Source of the DNA: Mesorhizobium sp. M4B.F.Ca.ET.203.01.1.1
GTDB lineage: Bacteria; Pseudomonadota; Alphaproteobacteria; Rhizobiales; Rhizobiaceae
DNA: 64,000 nucleotides
NCBI RefSeq assembly: GCF_004791025.1
Contig: NZ_SRUO01000013.1
Location: 120,212-184,211, forward strand
Direction: 5' to 3'
This document shows, piece by piece, positions 1 through 8,610 of the stretch (its first letter is position 1; each line of letters begins with the position of its first letter). The translations under genes were made by a program, and so were the position numbers. A model generated the notes under the pieces. That model worked only from the letters and a program-made list of their open reading frames with translations. It searched no databases and was not told where the DNA came from.

Positions 1-138
1 AAGGACGACGTCAAATACGGGAAGATTGAAGCGCTCGATGACAAGGAGATGGGCAGGATCCACGATTCCATCGAGGACATCAGGGCCATAAACAAGGACA
101 TATGGTCCATCGTCGTGGACAATTCGTTCCCCAGATGA
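1..138 (+). CDS. C-terminal fragment of an unknown protein
   Basis: An open frame enters from the left edge and stops with TGA at 136-138, giving the last 45 residues of a protein that ends in VVDNSFPR. The fragment is charged and probably helical (many Asp, Glu, Lys, Ile), with no motif I recognise. It converges on the minus-strand acyltransferase gene, whose stop lies 7 bases away. Function cannot be assigned from this piece; that it is a real gene rests only on the open frame and ordinary composition. Confidence 0.45.
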   Translation, partial: KDDVKYGKIEALDDKEMGRIHDSIEDIRAINKDIWSIVVDNSFPR

Positions 139-144
139 GGGCTG

Positions 145-1767
145 CTATCGGGTGAGGCTCGCGGCGGGCTGAGGGCTTCTCACCAAAGCGGCGCGAAGGG
201 CCAGCGCCTGGCTGTGGCTCGGCTCCAGTTCAATGCAATTGTCCAAGCTTGCGAGCGCGTCCTCGATACGGTCGAGCTTTGCCAGCGCGAGGCCGCGATT
301 GTAGTGCCCGCCAGGGACGTCGGGCCTGATCTCGATCGCCTGGTTGATCTGCTGTTCCGCCTCGCCGTATCTGCGCTGCTGAAGGAAGATCACACCGAGC
401 AAATAGCGGACGTCGAAGTGCCTGGGCTCGACGTCCAGGATCTCGCGATAGATCTTTTCGGCCTCGGCCAGGCTTCCGGCCTGGTGCAAACGGGCGGCCA
501 CACTGAGCGTCTGCGGTAGCAGCGCTCGTCGCGCGGCATCCAGCTGCTCGAGCAGCTGACGTGCTCCGGAATGGGATCGGTCGGCGCTCAGGATCTGTCT
601 GCAGGCGCGAACGGCCCCGTCGAGGTCGCCCGCCTGATGCAGTGCTTTTGCCCGCGCAAGCACGACGGGCAGGCTTCGCCTCTCCAGGCTGTCGCGCAGA
701 TTGCGGCGCGTGGCGGTGTTCACGAGCAGGCATTCGACCTTTCGCTCGAGGCCGCCGAAATCATACTTGTAGGCGAAGTCCCCGGTCTGCAGGTCATAGA
801 CGGCAAAGCCGTTCTCGATGGCCCAGCGTATGCTGTAGAGATGAAGCGCGAACCCGGGCGCCGGCTTCCTGATGCTGAGGTCGCGTCCGTTGAGCATGCC
901 GATCAGGGACCGGTTCTTGCGATCGATCAGCGTGGCCTGGACGCCGATCGGGTTCTCGCCCTGCCAAAGCACGGGCAGGTAAAGGGCATCGTCCTCGAAG
1001 GCGCATCGCAGCATGTTGCGGAAATTGTTGATCATCGCCTTGGGCAGGCCAGGGTGATATCGCGCCGCCAGCTTGGCGCCCCACTGGTTTTCCCAGAACT
1101 GAAGCAGGATCCGCAGGTCGCGTTCCAATGTCGCGGCGGTAACGTCTGTCACACGGTACTCGGCCGCATCGTCGATCGCCCGCAGCGTGCGCCGCGCGGT
1201 CTTGCGTGTCGCCGCGCCGAGCCTGCCGTTGAGGAATTCTTCCCAGTCGCCGGGCAGGTTCACATAGACAAAGATGTCATGATCGACGCCATCTCCGTCG
1301 TCCGGTCGCCTGACCTTGCCGGTCAGGAATGCCGGGGCGGAAAACTCGCTCAGAAAGCCGTTCAGCCGCCGCGGCGACATAAAGATGTTCTCGAGATGCA
1401 GCTTGGCCCAGTTCTGCTGCTTCACCGTTTCGGCGAACGCGACGATGACGTCGTCCTGAACATCGGGATTGCAGAGGAAGCCGCTGTATCCGGCGAAATA
1501 GCCGCCCCCGGTCCTCAGTTCGTTGTGGAATGCGCCGTCCCTGGCCCTTTCGGTTCGAAGCTGAAGCGGAAAGAACCCGACATAGTCGGATGAATCATCT
1601 TCCCTTGCAGCCAGAACGAGCCATTGATAGCGAAGCCGCTTGAACCAGCCTGCTATCCACGGCCACGACATGAAGTACTGAGCTTCGGGATCCGCCGCGT
1701 AGACGGCATCCCAGTTGCTTCTCAGTTGGACGAGCGTGTCGAAGCCGTCGATAACATCCACGCGCAT
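145..1767 (-). CDS. GNAT-like (CelD/BcsL-type) acyltransferase with C-terminal TPR repeats
   Basis: A 540-residue protein. The first ~340 residues resemble the Acetyltransf_6/CelD group of GNAT-fold proteins, often linked to polysaccharide or cell-envelope modification: an N-terminal region with GGGYFAGYSGFLC, then a central segment around residues 180-330 with a basic stretch (RKTARRTLRAI) and a conserved-looking PIGVQATLID...GML. Residues ~370-535 form at least four tetratricopeptide units, e.g. AEKIYREILDVEPRHFDVRY and HYNRGLALAKLDRIEDALAS. The start has a weak AAAGG upstream and there is no signal peptide, so the protein is probably cytoplasmic. Neighbours are unrelated. The acyl donor and substrate cannot be inferred; the TPR tail suggests it docks on a partner. 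Confidence 0.82.
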   Translation of the reverse strand: MRVDVIDGFDTLVQLRSNWDAVYAADPEAQYFMSWPWIAGWFKRLRYQWLVLAAREDDSSDYVGFFPLQLRTERARDGAFHNELRTGGGYFAGYSGFLCNPDVQDDVIVAFAETVKQQNWAKLHLENIFMSPRRLNGFLSEFSAPAFLTGKVRRPDDGDGVDHDIFVYVNLPGDWEEFLNGRLGAATRKTARRTLRAIDDAAEYRVTDVTAATLERDLRILLQFWENQWGAKLAARYHPGLPKAMINNFRNMLRCAFEDDALYLPVLWQGENPIGVQATLIDRKNRSLIGMLNGRDLSIRKPAPGFALHLYSIRWAIENGFAVYDLQTGDFAYKYDFGGLERKVECLLVNTATRRNLRDSLERRSLPVVLARAKALHQAGDLDGAVRACRQILSADRSHSGARQLLEQLDAARRALLPQTLSVAARLHQAGSLAEAEKIYREILDVEPRHFDVRYLLGVIFLQQRRYGEAEQQINQAIEIRPDVPGGHYNRGLALAKLDRIEDALASLDNCIELEPSHSQALALRAALVRSPQPAASLTR

Positions 1768-1979
1768 GGCGCCGACCTTTGCTCAGGAGCGTCGGTAAAC
1801 GGGCAATGATCCTGGTATCAGCTGTTCCCCCAGTCCCTGGGCCTGGCCAGGGAGCGAGCTGTGATGATCCCATGGCGGGGACCAGCCTTGCAAGACAATC
1901 AAAGGATTGAGTGGGCGCGGGACGCGACCTGATTTGTCCCGCCAGGCAGATCGGCAGACCGCGCGGGGCGGGGATCTGG

Positions 1980-2549
1980 CTAGGATTCGATCCGCACCCA
2001 CTTGCCGCTTTGCGACTGGGATTGGCGAGCGAAATAACGATAGGAGGTCTGCGACCAGTTCCTCACGGCTCCGCTGCGATTGTCGAGGATGAGGTCACCC
2101 TTGTCCGTGCGGACGGTGAGAACCGTATGGCCGGCGCCGCCGAGGGTCGCCACCGTCAGCAGCAAGGCCGAAGCCGGCCAGCCGCGTTTCATCAGTTCGC
2201 TTTTCTTGAGGATTGCAAAATCCTCGCAATCGCCTTCCCGGGTCGGGATACGCCAGTCGTCGGCACTGCCGGAAGCAGAGTCGTTGCGGGCCATGATCCT
2301 GGCATTGACGGAACTGTTCACCGCCTGCAGCTCGGCCAAGCGGCGATCGCTAAGCTTCACCTCTCTGACGTGTCCGGTCGGACTGCAGTATCTCGGCTGC
2401 CTTGCACAGAAGGTGCGCGCGGCCGGCGGGGCGAACGCATAGCCCGCCGTGGCCATCATGGCCGAACTGTCGGAAGTGCGCATGGTTTCGCTGCAGCCGG
2501 CCAAAGCCATGGCCGCGGCGACAAGCGCCACGAAACGTATCACGTTCAT
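1980..2549 (-). CDS. Transglutaminase-like cysteine peptidase, lipoprotein (BTLCP family)
   Basis: A 189-residue protein of the bacterial transglutaminase-like cysteine proteinase family (peptidase C93, relatives of LapG). The catalytic triad is visible: Cys108 in GDCEDFA, His141 in GHTVLTV and Asp156 in DLILDNR. The N-terminus is a lipoprotein signal with lipobox LAGC (Cys19), so it is expected to be anchored in the envelope. LapG-type relatives cleave surface adhesins under c-di-GMP control, but many rhizobial copies have no known substrate and no LapD partner is visible here. It is divergent from the glycine-repeat protein across a 192-base gap. Confidence 0.88.
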   Translation of the reverse strand: MNVIRFVALVAAAMALAGCSETMRTSDSSAMMATAGYAFAPPAARTFCARQPRYCSPTGHVREVKLSDRRLAELQAVNSSVNARIMARNDSASGSADDWRIPTREGDCEDFAILKKSELMKRGWPASALLLTVATLGGAGHTVLTVRTDKGDLILDNRSGAVRNWSQTSYRYFARQSQSQSGKWVRIES

Positions 2550-2663
2550 CCCCTCGAACTAGCTCGAATGATCAAGGCGATGATGATGTTCGCGGAACCA
2601 GGTAAATCAACCCTGCCGGATAGTGTTTGCACAGATTCTAAAACAATGTATGCTTAACAAATT

Positions 2664-2682
2664 GTTTCCGATGGTCGGAAAC
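2664..2682. promoter_or_regulatory. Perfect 8-bp dyad in a divergent promoter region (possible operator)
   Basis: GTTTCCGA-TGG-TCGGAAAC is a perfect inverted repeat with a 3-base spacer. It sits between two divergent genes, immediately before a TTGACA hexamer at 2684-2689 and about 60 bases upstream of the start at 2742. Its symmetry and position suit a repressor site or a leader hairpin; no clear -10 box follows the hexamer. Confidence 0.35.
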
Positions 2683-2741
2683 TTTGACATAGCGCCCAGT
2701 TTGGGGACGGGAGCGCCTTTTTTCCCTTCTTGGAGGAAGAA

Positions 2742-3323
2742 ATGCACCTGTACCCAACCTGCGCGAGCAGGGCTCGCGCACTTTTGCTTGTGTCATCCGC
2801 TCTTGCAGCGGTGAATCTGACAATACCCGCATCGGCACAAAACAGCGTTCGGCCGCGTATGACGGCCGCACAATGCCAGCCGCTGACGGAATCCAACTAC
2901 GCGCTCTGCTGCATTGCGAGCAATCGCGGAACCATCCTGACGCGAGCACAAATCGCAATGTGCCCGCCGATCACGACCGCCCTTATCGCAGCCACCGTTG
3001 CCAGTGACGGTGAAGGCGGCGGCTCTGGCGGCGGCGGTGGTGGCGGCTCGGGCGGCGGCGGCAATGGCGGCGGCGACGGCGGTGGCGATGGCGGCGGCGA
3101 CGGCGGTGGCGATGGCGGCGGTGATGGCGGCGGCAACGGCGGCGGCGATGGCGGCGGCAACGGCGGCGGTGATGGCGGCGGCGATGGCGGCGGCAACGGG
3201 GGCGGTGACGGCGGCTCGGGCGGCTCCGGTGGCAGCGGCGGTTCGGGCGGCAGCGGCGGCAGTGGCGGTTCGGGCGGCGGCGGCAGCGGCGGCTCGGGTG
3301 GCTCCGGCGGCAGTGGCGGCTAA
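2742..3323 (+). CDS. Secreted glycine-repeat protein
   Basis: A 193-residue protein starting at ATG 2742, with GGAGG five bases upstream; an in-frame TTG at 2730 overlaps this ribosome site and is less likely. Residues 1-~32 form a signal peptide ending in PASAQ. A globular stretch of ~60 residues with several cysteines follows (AQCQPLTESNYALCC, MCPPITT), and residues ~92-193 are almost pure glycine with periodic Asp, Asn or Ser. The role is unknown; the layout suggests an exported surface protein with a flexible glycine tail. The mirrored proline-rich and alanine-rich frames over the tail are artefacts of the repeat. Confidence 0.6.
   Translation: MHLYPTCASRARALLLVSSALAAVNLTIPASAQNSVRPRMTAAQCQPLTESNYALCCIASNRGTILTRAQIAMCPPITTALIAATVASDGEGGGSGGGGGGGSGGGGNGGGDGGGDGGGDGGGDGGGDGGGNGGGDGGGNGGGDGGGDGGGNGGGDGGSGGSGGSGGSGGSGGSGGSGGGGSGGSGGSGGSGG
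3014..3320 (+). repeat. GGC-rich tandem codon repeat
   Basis: About 300 bases of GGC/GGT codons with interspersed GAT, AAC or TCG, forming (GGDGGG)n and later (GSGG)n in protein. It lies wholly within the glycine-repeat gene and keeps frame throughout. Such tracts change length by slippage, so copy number is likely to vary between strains and assemblies. Confidence 0.9.
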
Positions 3324-3727
3324 ATCCGGATAGAGCAACTCGTCGTATCGAGTTGGCAGAAGCGGGTGGACGTCTGGGTCAGGCGCCCACCCGCTTGCCT
3401 GACTGCCGCCAAGAGATGTGCGAGACGATTTCTTGGGACCGGCCCCGCGTTTTCGACTGCCACCAGTCTACCACGCGTATCGCAAGCTGGCCCTACCGCC
3501 GACCCCGTCACACCGCGCGGCCGAGCGCTCCACGCGCCGGCATCTCGGCTGGCCGTCCTATTGCAGGAAAACCTGTCAATACAAGTATTCCCGGAAGGAG
3601 GGGTATGCTGTCACAAGACAGTGAAATGCGGGGAAGACGGGGATTCCCCGAATTGCGGCTTTCTATTTCCAATCAACCATGGTTGATTTCGTGCCGCTCG
3701 TGTTGCGCAGATCGCCGGAGGGGGTTT
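3324..3727. other. 404-base gap with two hairpins
   Basis: No convincing gene was found. Two stem-loops follow the glycine-repeat stop codon: CAACTCG/CGAGTTG at 3336-3355 and a 10-bp perfect stem AAGCGGGTGG/CCACCCGCTT at 3360-3396. Neither has a T-run, so they are possible but weak terminators of the upstream gene. An in-frame ATG at 3604 with AAGGAGG upstream could extend the next small gene by 41 residues, but the added sequence looks non-coding. Confidence 0.4.
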
Positions 3728-3991
3728 GTGCGCCTCATTTCGATGATGGTCGAACTTGGTGTGATTGTCGGTGGCCTCGGCTTCGAGACCGAGGCCAGGT
3801 GCCGCGACCTGGCTGCCTTGGCTACGACTTCGATTTCCGATCCTGCTGAAGCGCTGCGTCTTCAGGAGGAACTGACGGCGCAGTTTTCCCTGCTCTCTTA
3901 TGGGACCGGCCTCGGGCTCGATATTTCACCCCAATGGGACGAGCTGCTCGACCTTGTCGAGTCCGTACGTTGCGCCTCGCTGCTGAATTGA
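3728..3991 (+). CDS. Small hypothetical protein
   Basis: An 87-residue frame starting at GTG 3728, with GGAGG at 3717-3721 six bases upstream. The sequence begins VRLISMMVELGVIVGG and continues as an acidic, leucine-rich, probably helical protein (AEALRLQEELTAQFSLLS, QWDELLDLVESV). Composition is protein-like and codon choice resembles neighbouring genes. An upstream ATG at 3604 is an alternative start. I recognise no family; whether it is a gene is moderately uncertain. Confidence 0.5.
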   Translation: MRLISMMVELGVIVGGLGFETEARCRDLAALATTSISDPAEALRLQEELTAQFSLLSYGTGLGLDISPQWDELLDLVESVRCASLLN

Positions 3992-4097
3992 CCCCAATAG
4001 CCGTGGATCCCTCGTGGCCCGGCGTGAACGGGCGACCTGACAGGCAAGCTTGCAACCGCGGGGATCCGCGTTGCCGACGCCTGCTGGGCGGCGCCTG

Positions 4098-4280
4098 TCA
4101 CCAGCGTTGCGGCCTTGCCATCGCCAGCCCCTTTTCCAGGGCCTCCTTGAGACTTGTGGTGTAGTGCGCGGTGTCCTCGAGGCCGCCGAAGAAGTTTATG
4201 CGATGGATCTCGCCCTTCTTGCTCATGACAATTCCGGCTGCCCGCAGGCTCTCTTGAACTGACTTGTATGTCATCTCCAC
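4098..4280 (-). CDS. Small conserved-type hypothetical protein (60 aa)
   Basis: A compact 60-residue protein reading MEMTYKSVQESLRAAGIV, then a central SKKGEIHRINFFGGLEDTAHYT and a helix SLKEALEKGLAMA. The alternating beta-like centre with amphipathic helices at both ends looks like a folded mini-protein; I recall similar 55-65-residue proteins in rhizobia, though I cannot verify this here. It stands alone, with ~650 bases of non-coding DNA upstream. Function unknown. Confidence 0.62.
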   Translation of the reverse strand: MEMTYKSVQESLRAAGIVMSKKGEIHRINFFGGLEDTAHYTTSLKEALEKGLAMARPQRW

Positions 4281-4928
4281 GGTTCCCTCTGCCTACCCAC
4301 AGCTTAAGGTCGCACCGTTATGTAACGAAGCCGTGTCGGTGACTGTGAAGGAGACAACATAAGCTGCTGCCGACTAACCAGATCGAGCTAAGGCCTATCG
4401 AGCTAATTGAGTTAAGCGCCAAACTCGCTCACTATCTGTCTTCCGAGCTTACCAAAAACTCCAACGCTCGCAGGAGTTGCCCTCGGATTGTTTGCCGAAC
4501 CTCGTCTTCCCCCCGAAGCCCCGTCGGCAGGCAAGGCGGACCCGGTGTCCCCCAGGTCCGCCTTTTTCGGGGCCAGCCTCAGCCAAATCAGGAATTTGAA
4601 CTCGCCGCCCGGGGCGGCAGTGCGGCGCGGCGCGGCAATGCGCTGGCGCTGTTCCCGCACCGCCGCGCCCCGTATCCGGAATGCGGCGTTTGAACTGGCT
4701 GAAGGCCGACCAAGGCGCTGGGCAGGCCGCAGCGGCAAGCCGGCTCAAATCATTGCGGAAGTTCCGCCGCTAGGGTAATTTAGAAACCGATTGGATGAGG
4801 AATACGCCCGCATTCGCCATGGCGCCTGCCTCAGCCCCTGTTTCGGCAGATTGTGAACTCTTTAACAGACCCCGGCACCGCAAGCTGCGTTCTTGTGGTC
4901 GACAGGTCATAGCAGTTAAGGATTTGCC
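4281..4928. other. 648-base intergenic region
   Basis: No protein gene was recognised. It contains a direct repeat ATCGAGCTAA at 4382-4391 and 4398-4407 (16-base period), a strong plus-strand terminator at 4533-4567 with no plus-strand gene to serve, and the upstream region of the caspase gene at 4929 (AAGGA at ~4917). A small RNA ending at the terminator is possible. The stretch 4600-4800 is GC-rich without clear structure. Confidence 0.5.
4533..4567 (+). terminator. Rho-independent terminator without an obvious gene
   Basis: A 10-bp perfect stem, AAGGCGGACC paired with GGTCCGCCTT (4533-4542 and 4555-4564), encloses a 12-base loop and runs into five T residues at 4563-4567. On the opposite strand the stem lacks a T-run, so the direction is plus. 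The closest upstream plus-strand gene ends at 3991, over 500 bases away. Confidence 0.75.
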
Positions 4929-7478
4929 ATGCTGCGATGCTGCGCGTTCATTGCAGCCCTGATCCTCGTGGGCCTCGCGACGTTGGATGCCCGCGCCGAT
5001 CGGAGGGTTGCCCTTGTGATCGGCAATTCCGAATATCGGGACATCCCGGCGCTCAAGAATCCCGACAAGGATGCCGAGGATGTGTCGAACACGTTTCGGC
5101 AGGCCGGCTTCGATGTGTTCGTCGCCAAGGACCTCACCAAACTCGAGTTCGAGAAGCAATTTCGCAACTATCTGGCCGCAGCCGACGGCGCCGAACTGGC
5201 GGTCGTCTACTATTCCGGGCACGGCTTCCAGATCGGCGGCGAGAATTTTCTGATCCCGGTCGATGCCTCGCTGAAGAAAGCGGCCGACATCGAGGTCCAG
5301 GCCATCAAGCTCAACGATGTGCTGGAGCAGATGCGTTCGAAATCGAAGATCCAGGTGATCATCCTCGATGCCTGCCGCAACAACCCGTTCCCGCGCAAGG
5401 ATTACTGGCTGAGGGATCAGCTCATCACCGCCGGCAATGCAGGCCTCGCGCAGGTCAAGAGCTCGCTGAACACGCTGATTGCCTTCGCGACGGAACCCGG
5501 GGCGGTCGCCTATGACGGAACCGGCGACCTCAGTCCCTTCTCGTCGGCATTTTCGCGGCGCGCGCTGGCGCCGAACCAGGAGATACGCACCGTGATGGCG
5601 GCTGTGCGCCGCGATGTGGTCCAGGCGACCGAAGGCAAGCAGGTGCCCTGGGAAAATTCCTCGCTGATCGATGAGGTCGTGCTGATGCGCCGCGCCACCC
5701 GGCCTTCGCTGCCGCCGGTGCTGGAGAAGGTCGTGCCATCGGGGATCGGCCCGGTTGCCCTCGATTTGCCGGCGCCCGTCGACGTCGATGGTGGAACGGT
5801 CACGGTCAGCATCGAAAGACCGCCTGCGCTCGGACAACTGACACTGGACGGCAAGCCTGTCGAGGTGGGCCAGCCGATCCAGGGCAAGGACCTGCCGCGC
5901 CTGAAGATGGATGTACCCAAGGGAGCAGTTGCCCAGGAAGAAGTTGATATGCTGGCCTACGCCACCCACGACGACTGGGGCGGTGAAGCTCACGGCATCA
6001 TGGTGTTCCGGGTCAAGAGCGGCGAGGGCGCCGAGGGCGAACAGGTTGTGGCCTCGCTCGAGGCCGAGCAGAAGCAGCAGACGCTGGAACGGGGCATCCA
6101 CATCACCGGTGCGGCCGAGGCGATCGAGAATAGCGACGTTGCCGTTCCCGTCGGCGTCGGCCCGGTTGCGCTGAAGCTGGACCTGCCGACGAAGGACCCA
6201 GCGGTCAGCCTGAAAGTCGCGAGCTATCCGGCGACGGGAACGCTATCCCTGCCTGACCGAACACTGACGCCCGACTCAAGCCTGATGGTCGGCGAAGTCG
6301 AGCACCTGCGGTACGAACCCCAGATCGGCACCGTCAAACCGCTTGTGGTCGGCTTCGAAATCCGGGCGGACAACAATTCGCCCAAGCCCGCCACCATGAA
6401 ACTCTCGCCCAGCGTCGACCCTTGCGATACGGCCGCCGGCGAGCCTCTCGACCTGCAGGGCGTGGTCCCCGGCCTGCTGCCGAACGAGATCGGCGCCAGT
6501 GCCGTGGACGTCTGCGAGGCCGCGGTGAAGGCTTACCCGGATGTGCCCCGCTTCCGCTATGAACTCGGGCGCGCGCTGCTTGCCGCCGGCAAGGTCGAGG
6601 AGGCGAGGACAGCCATCGAGGAGGCCGCGAAGAAGGGACATGTCCGCGCCGTGTTCGAGCTCGGCTACCTGCACGCGACCGGGACCGGGACGCCGCAAGA
6701 CCGCACGCAGGCCAACTCCCTCTACAAGGCCGCGGCCGACAAGGGCGACCCCTACGGCATGACATCCTGGGGCCGCGCCCTGTTCAACGGCTACGGCGTC
6801 AAGGCCGATACCGCAAAGGGGCTGGACCTGCTGCTCAAGGCGGCGGCGATGGGACATACCTACGCCATGAACGATCTCGCCGCGATCTTCACCGAGGGCC
6901 GCAACGGCGTGACCGCCGACCCGGCCCGCGCCGTCGCCTTCCTTCAGGCCGGCGTGCAGCGGCAGGACATGTATTCGATGAACCTTCTCGGCCGGAACTA
7001 TCTCAGCGGCCAGGGCATCGAGAAGGATCCAAAGATGGCGCTGACGCTGTTTCAGAAGGCCATCGATCTTGGCCAGCCCTATGCCCCGGCCAGCCTTGGA
7101 CGCATGTACCGGGACGGTGTTGGCGTGGAGCAGGACCTCGCCGAAGCGCAAAGACTGTTCGAGCTGGCGACCATGCGCGGCGATCAGTCCGGCGCCTACG
7201 ATCGCGCGGCTCTCGAAATGCAAAAGGGCGACAAGGCGGATCAGGCCGTTGCTGCGCGTTTCCTTGCCTTCGCGGCTGCGCTCGATCTTCGCAAGGAGCT
7301 TCCGGGGGCCAGAAAGACGCTGGCAAAATTCGGAGCCAAGCCGAAAACGGCCGCGTTGCAGCAGTTGCAGCAGGAGCTCAAGTCGAAGATCCCCGCGACC
7401 GGTTCGCTGGACGCCCAACTGATCAACGCGGCCAGAGGGGTGTGGGAAGAAGCCAATCCGCGCAGGGACCTTTTCTGA
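4929..7478 (+). CDS. Caspase-fold (C14) protein with Sel1 repeats
   Basis: An 849-residue exported protein. Residues 1-23 are a signal peptide ending in DARAD. Residues ~25-250 are a caspase/metacaspase domain with the dyad His98 (YYSGHG) and Cys149 (LDACRNNP). Residues ~260-520 hold two beta-rich modules starting with similar stretches (IGPVALDLP and VGPVALKLDLP). Residues ~560-750 are Sel1-type repeats (e.g. GHVRAVFELGYLHATGTGTPQD, YAPASLGRMYRDGVGVEQD). Caspase-Sel1 architectures are common in rhizobia; substrates are mostly unknown. The small lipoprotein gene follows after 14 bases, probably in the same transcript. The start has AAGGA upstream. Confidence 0.93.
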   Translation: MLRCCAFIAALILVGLATLDARADRRVALVIGNSEYRDIPALKNPDKDAEDVSNTFRQAGFDVFVAKDLTKLEFEKQFRNYLAAADGAELAVVYYSGHGFQIGGENFLIPVDASLKKAADIEVQAIKLNDVLEQMRSKSKIQVIILDACRNNPFPRKDYWLRDQLITAGNAGLAQVKSSLNTLIAFATEPGAVAYDGTGDLSPFSSAFSRRALAPNQEIRTVMAAVRRDVVQATEGKQVPWENSSLIDEVVLMRRATRPSLPPVLEKVVPSGIGPVALDLPAPVDVDGGTVTVSIERPPALGQLTLDGKPVEVGQPIQGKDLPRLKMDVPKGAVAQEEVDMLAYATHDDWGGEAHGIMVFRVKSGEGAEGEQVVASLEAEQKQQTLERGIHITGAAEAIENSDVAVPVGVGPVALKLDLPTKDPAVSLKVASYPATGTLSLPDRTLTPDSSLMVGEVEHLRYEPQIGTVKPLVVGFEIRADNNSPKPATMKLSPSVDPCDTAAGEPLDLQGVVPGLLPNEIGASAVDVCEAAVKAYPDVPRFRYELGRALLAAGKVEEARTAIEEAAKKGHVRAVFELGYLHATGTGTPQDRTQANSLYKAAADKGDPYGMTSWGRALFNGYGVKADTAKGLDLLLKAAAMGHTYAMNDLAAIFTEGRNGVTADPARAVAFLQAGVQRQDMYSMNLLGRNYLSGQGIEKDPKMALTLFQKAIDLGQPYAPASLGRMYRDGVGVEQDLAEAQRLFELATMRGDQSGAYDRAALEMQKGDKADQAVAARFLAFAAALDLRKELPGARKTLAKFGAKPKTAALQQLQQELKSKIPATGSLDAQLINAARGVWEEANPRRDLF

Positions 7479-7492
7479 TCAACCGGGAGGCA

Positions 7493-7786
7493 ATGGTGGG
7501 CAGGACATTGAAGGAAGCAATCACCGCAACAACGCTATCCGGCGTCGTGGTGGCGCTCATGGGCTGCACGTCCATGATGCCCAAGGCAGAGCCGACGCCG
7601 GTGGCGGCGAAGCCGCAGCAAAAGGTCGTGCAGACGACCCCTCAGACGACGGTCGTCAAACAGAAAAAGGTGACTGCCAAGAAAGTGGTAAAGCCGGTTG
7701 AGGAAACCACGCCTGTGGTCGTTCCGCCCTTGGGCGGTGGTGGTGGTGGTGGCGGTAACGGCGGGGGTGGGGGTGGTTGGGGATAA
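7493..7786 (+). CDS. Small lipoprotein with Lys/Thr/Pro linker and glycine tail
   Basis: A 97-residue protein from ATG 7493 with GGGAGG upstream at 7485-7490. The lipobox is ALMGC (Cys25) after a short hydrophobic stretch. The mature part is unstructured: Pro/Val/Gln/Lys-rich with repeated VV and KK pairs, ending in about 18 residues of nearly pure glycine and a terminal WG. It follows the caspase gene by 14 bases and is probably co-transcribed. The basic, extended linker resembles a periplasmic spacer; function unknown. A TGGCC/GGCCA hairpin and a T5 run occur downstream at ~7793-7830. Confidence 0.7.
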   Translation: MVGRTLKEAITATTLSGVVVALMGCTSMMPKAEPTPVAAKPQQKVVQTTPQTTVVKQKKVTAKKVVKPVEETTPVVVPPLGGGGGGGGNGGGGGGWG

Positions 7787-7844
7787 GCGTGGCCAAATAG
7801 GCCAGCAAAGGCGCTGCCGAGCACTTTTTCCGGAATTTCACTAA

Positions 7845-8420
7845 CTAGGCGTCCGTCGATTGACGCATCGCATCGATCTCCGCCGTCTGGATGCCCAGTT
7901 CGACGAAGGCTGAAAGCACGGAAAAGCGATCGGCGAGCGCGACACGCGCCAGTCCCGACAGAATCCCGGCATTCACCGCATGGGCGGCGGGGAACAGCCG
8001 CGCGACAGGCCGCGCCGTGGTTTCCGCGGCCGAACCGTCGCCGCGCCATGCCGCCGCCAGGGCGATCCAGGCGGCGGGGGTTGTCGGCGGCATCGCCGCG
8101 GCCCTGCTCAGCCCGGCATGATGCCGGGGATTGTCCGGTTCGCTGACCCAGTCGCCGACAAGCATGAGCAGTTCCTGATCCTGCCCGTCGAGCAGGTCGG
8201 TCAGGTGGCTCAGACACTCATGCGCCCACCAGACGGCAGCCCGTTCGGCAAGCAGATAGGCGCAGAACGTGATCGCCTCCTCGGGCACCGGCCCGGCGAG
8301 CAGGGCGCGGCAGAACTCGATCGAGGCTTGCTCGGTTGGAGGGGCGCTCATGTCCTCGGCAACAGCGGGACAAGCCATGAAAAGATCCCGTGCCGTTTTG
8401 AATCGGAGCTCATTGGCCAT
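7845..8420 (-). CDS. DUF6931-type protein
   Basis: A 191-residue protein, taking ATG 8420 (MANELRFKTARDLF) rather than an upstream in-frame ATG; GAAGG lies ~9 bases before it. It is alpha-helical and alanine-rich with features I associate with DUF6931: CRALLAGPVPEEAITFCAYLL and the tryptophan-containing RAAVWWAHECL. Members of this family often lie near T6SS or FHA/von Willebrand genes; the biochemical role is unknown. It is divergent from the OmpA-domain gene at 8611 with a 190-base shared promoter region. Confidence 0.72.
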   Translation of the reverse strand: MANELRFKTARDLFMACPAVAEDMSAPPTEQASIEFCRALLAGPVPEEAITFCAYLLAERAAVWWAHECLSHLTDLLDGQDQELLMLVGDWVSEPDNPRHHAGLSRAAAMPPTTPAAWIALAAAWRGDGSAAETTARPVARLFPAAHAVNAGILSGLARVALADRFSVLSAFVELGIQTAEIDAMRQSTDA

Positions 8421-8610
8421 GGCTGCCACGCCTTCCCTGAGGGACAACAACCACTCAAGCCTCCGGCGAGGCAACGGTCAAGCCTTGCTCGGCCGCGGAG
8501 CGGCCACTGTCGGCAATGCCGTATATTTTCGATGTCGCCGACAGACAATTGCTCCGGAATTTGATATGATCCGGCCGGCGAAATCGGATGCTCAGACGGG
8601 AGTAACGGTT

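Noticed and set aside
3014..3320. CRISPR-like periodicity
   Set aside because: It is a continuous in-frame codon repeat without spacers, coding for a glycine tail.
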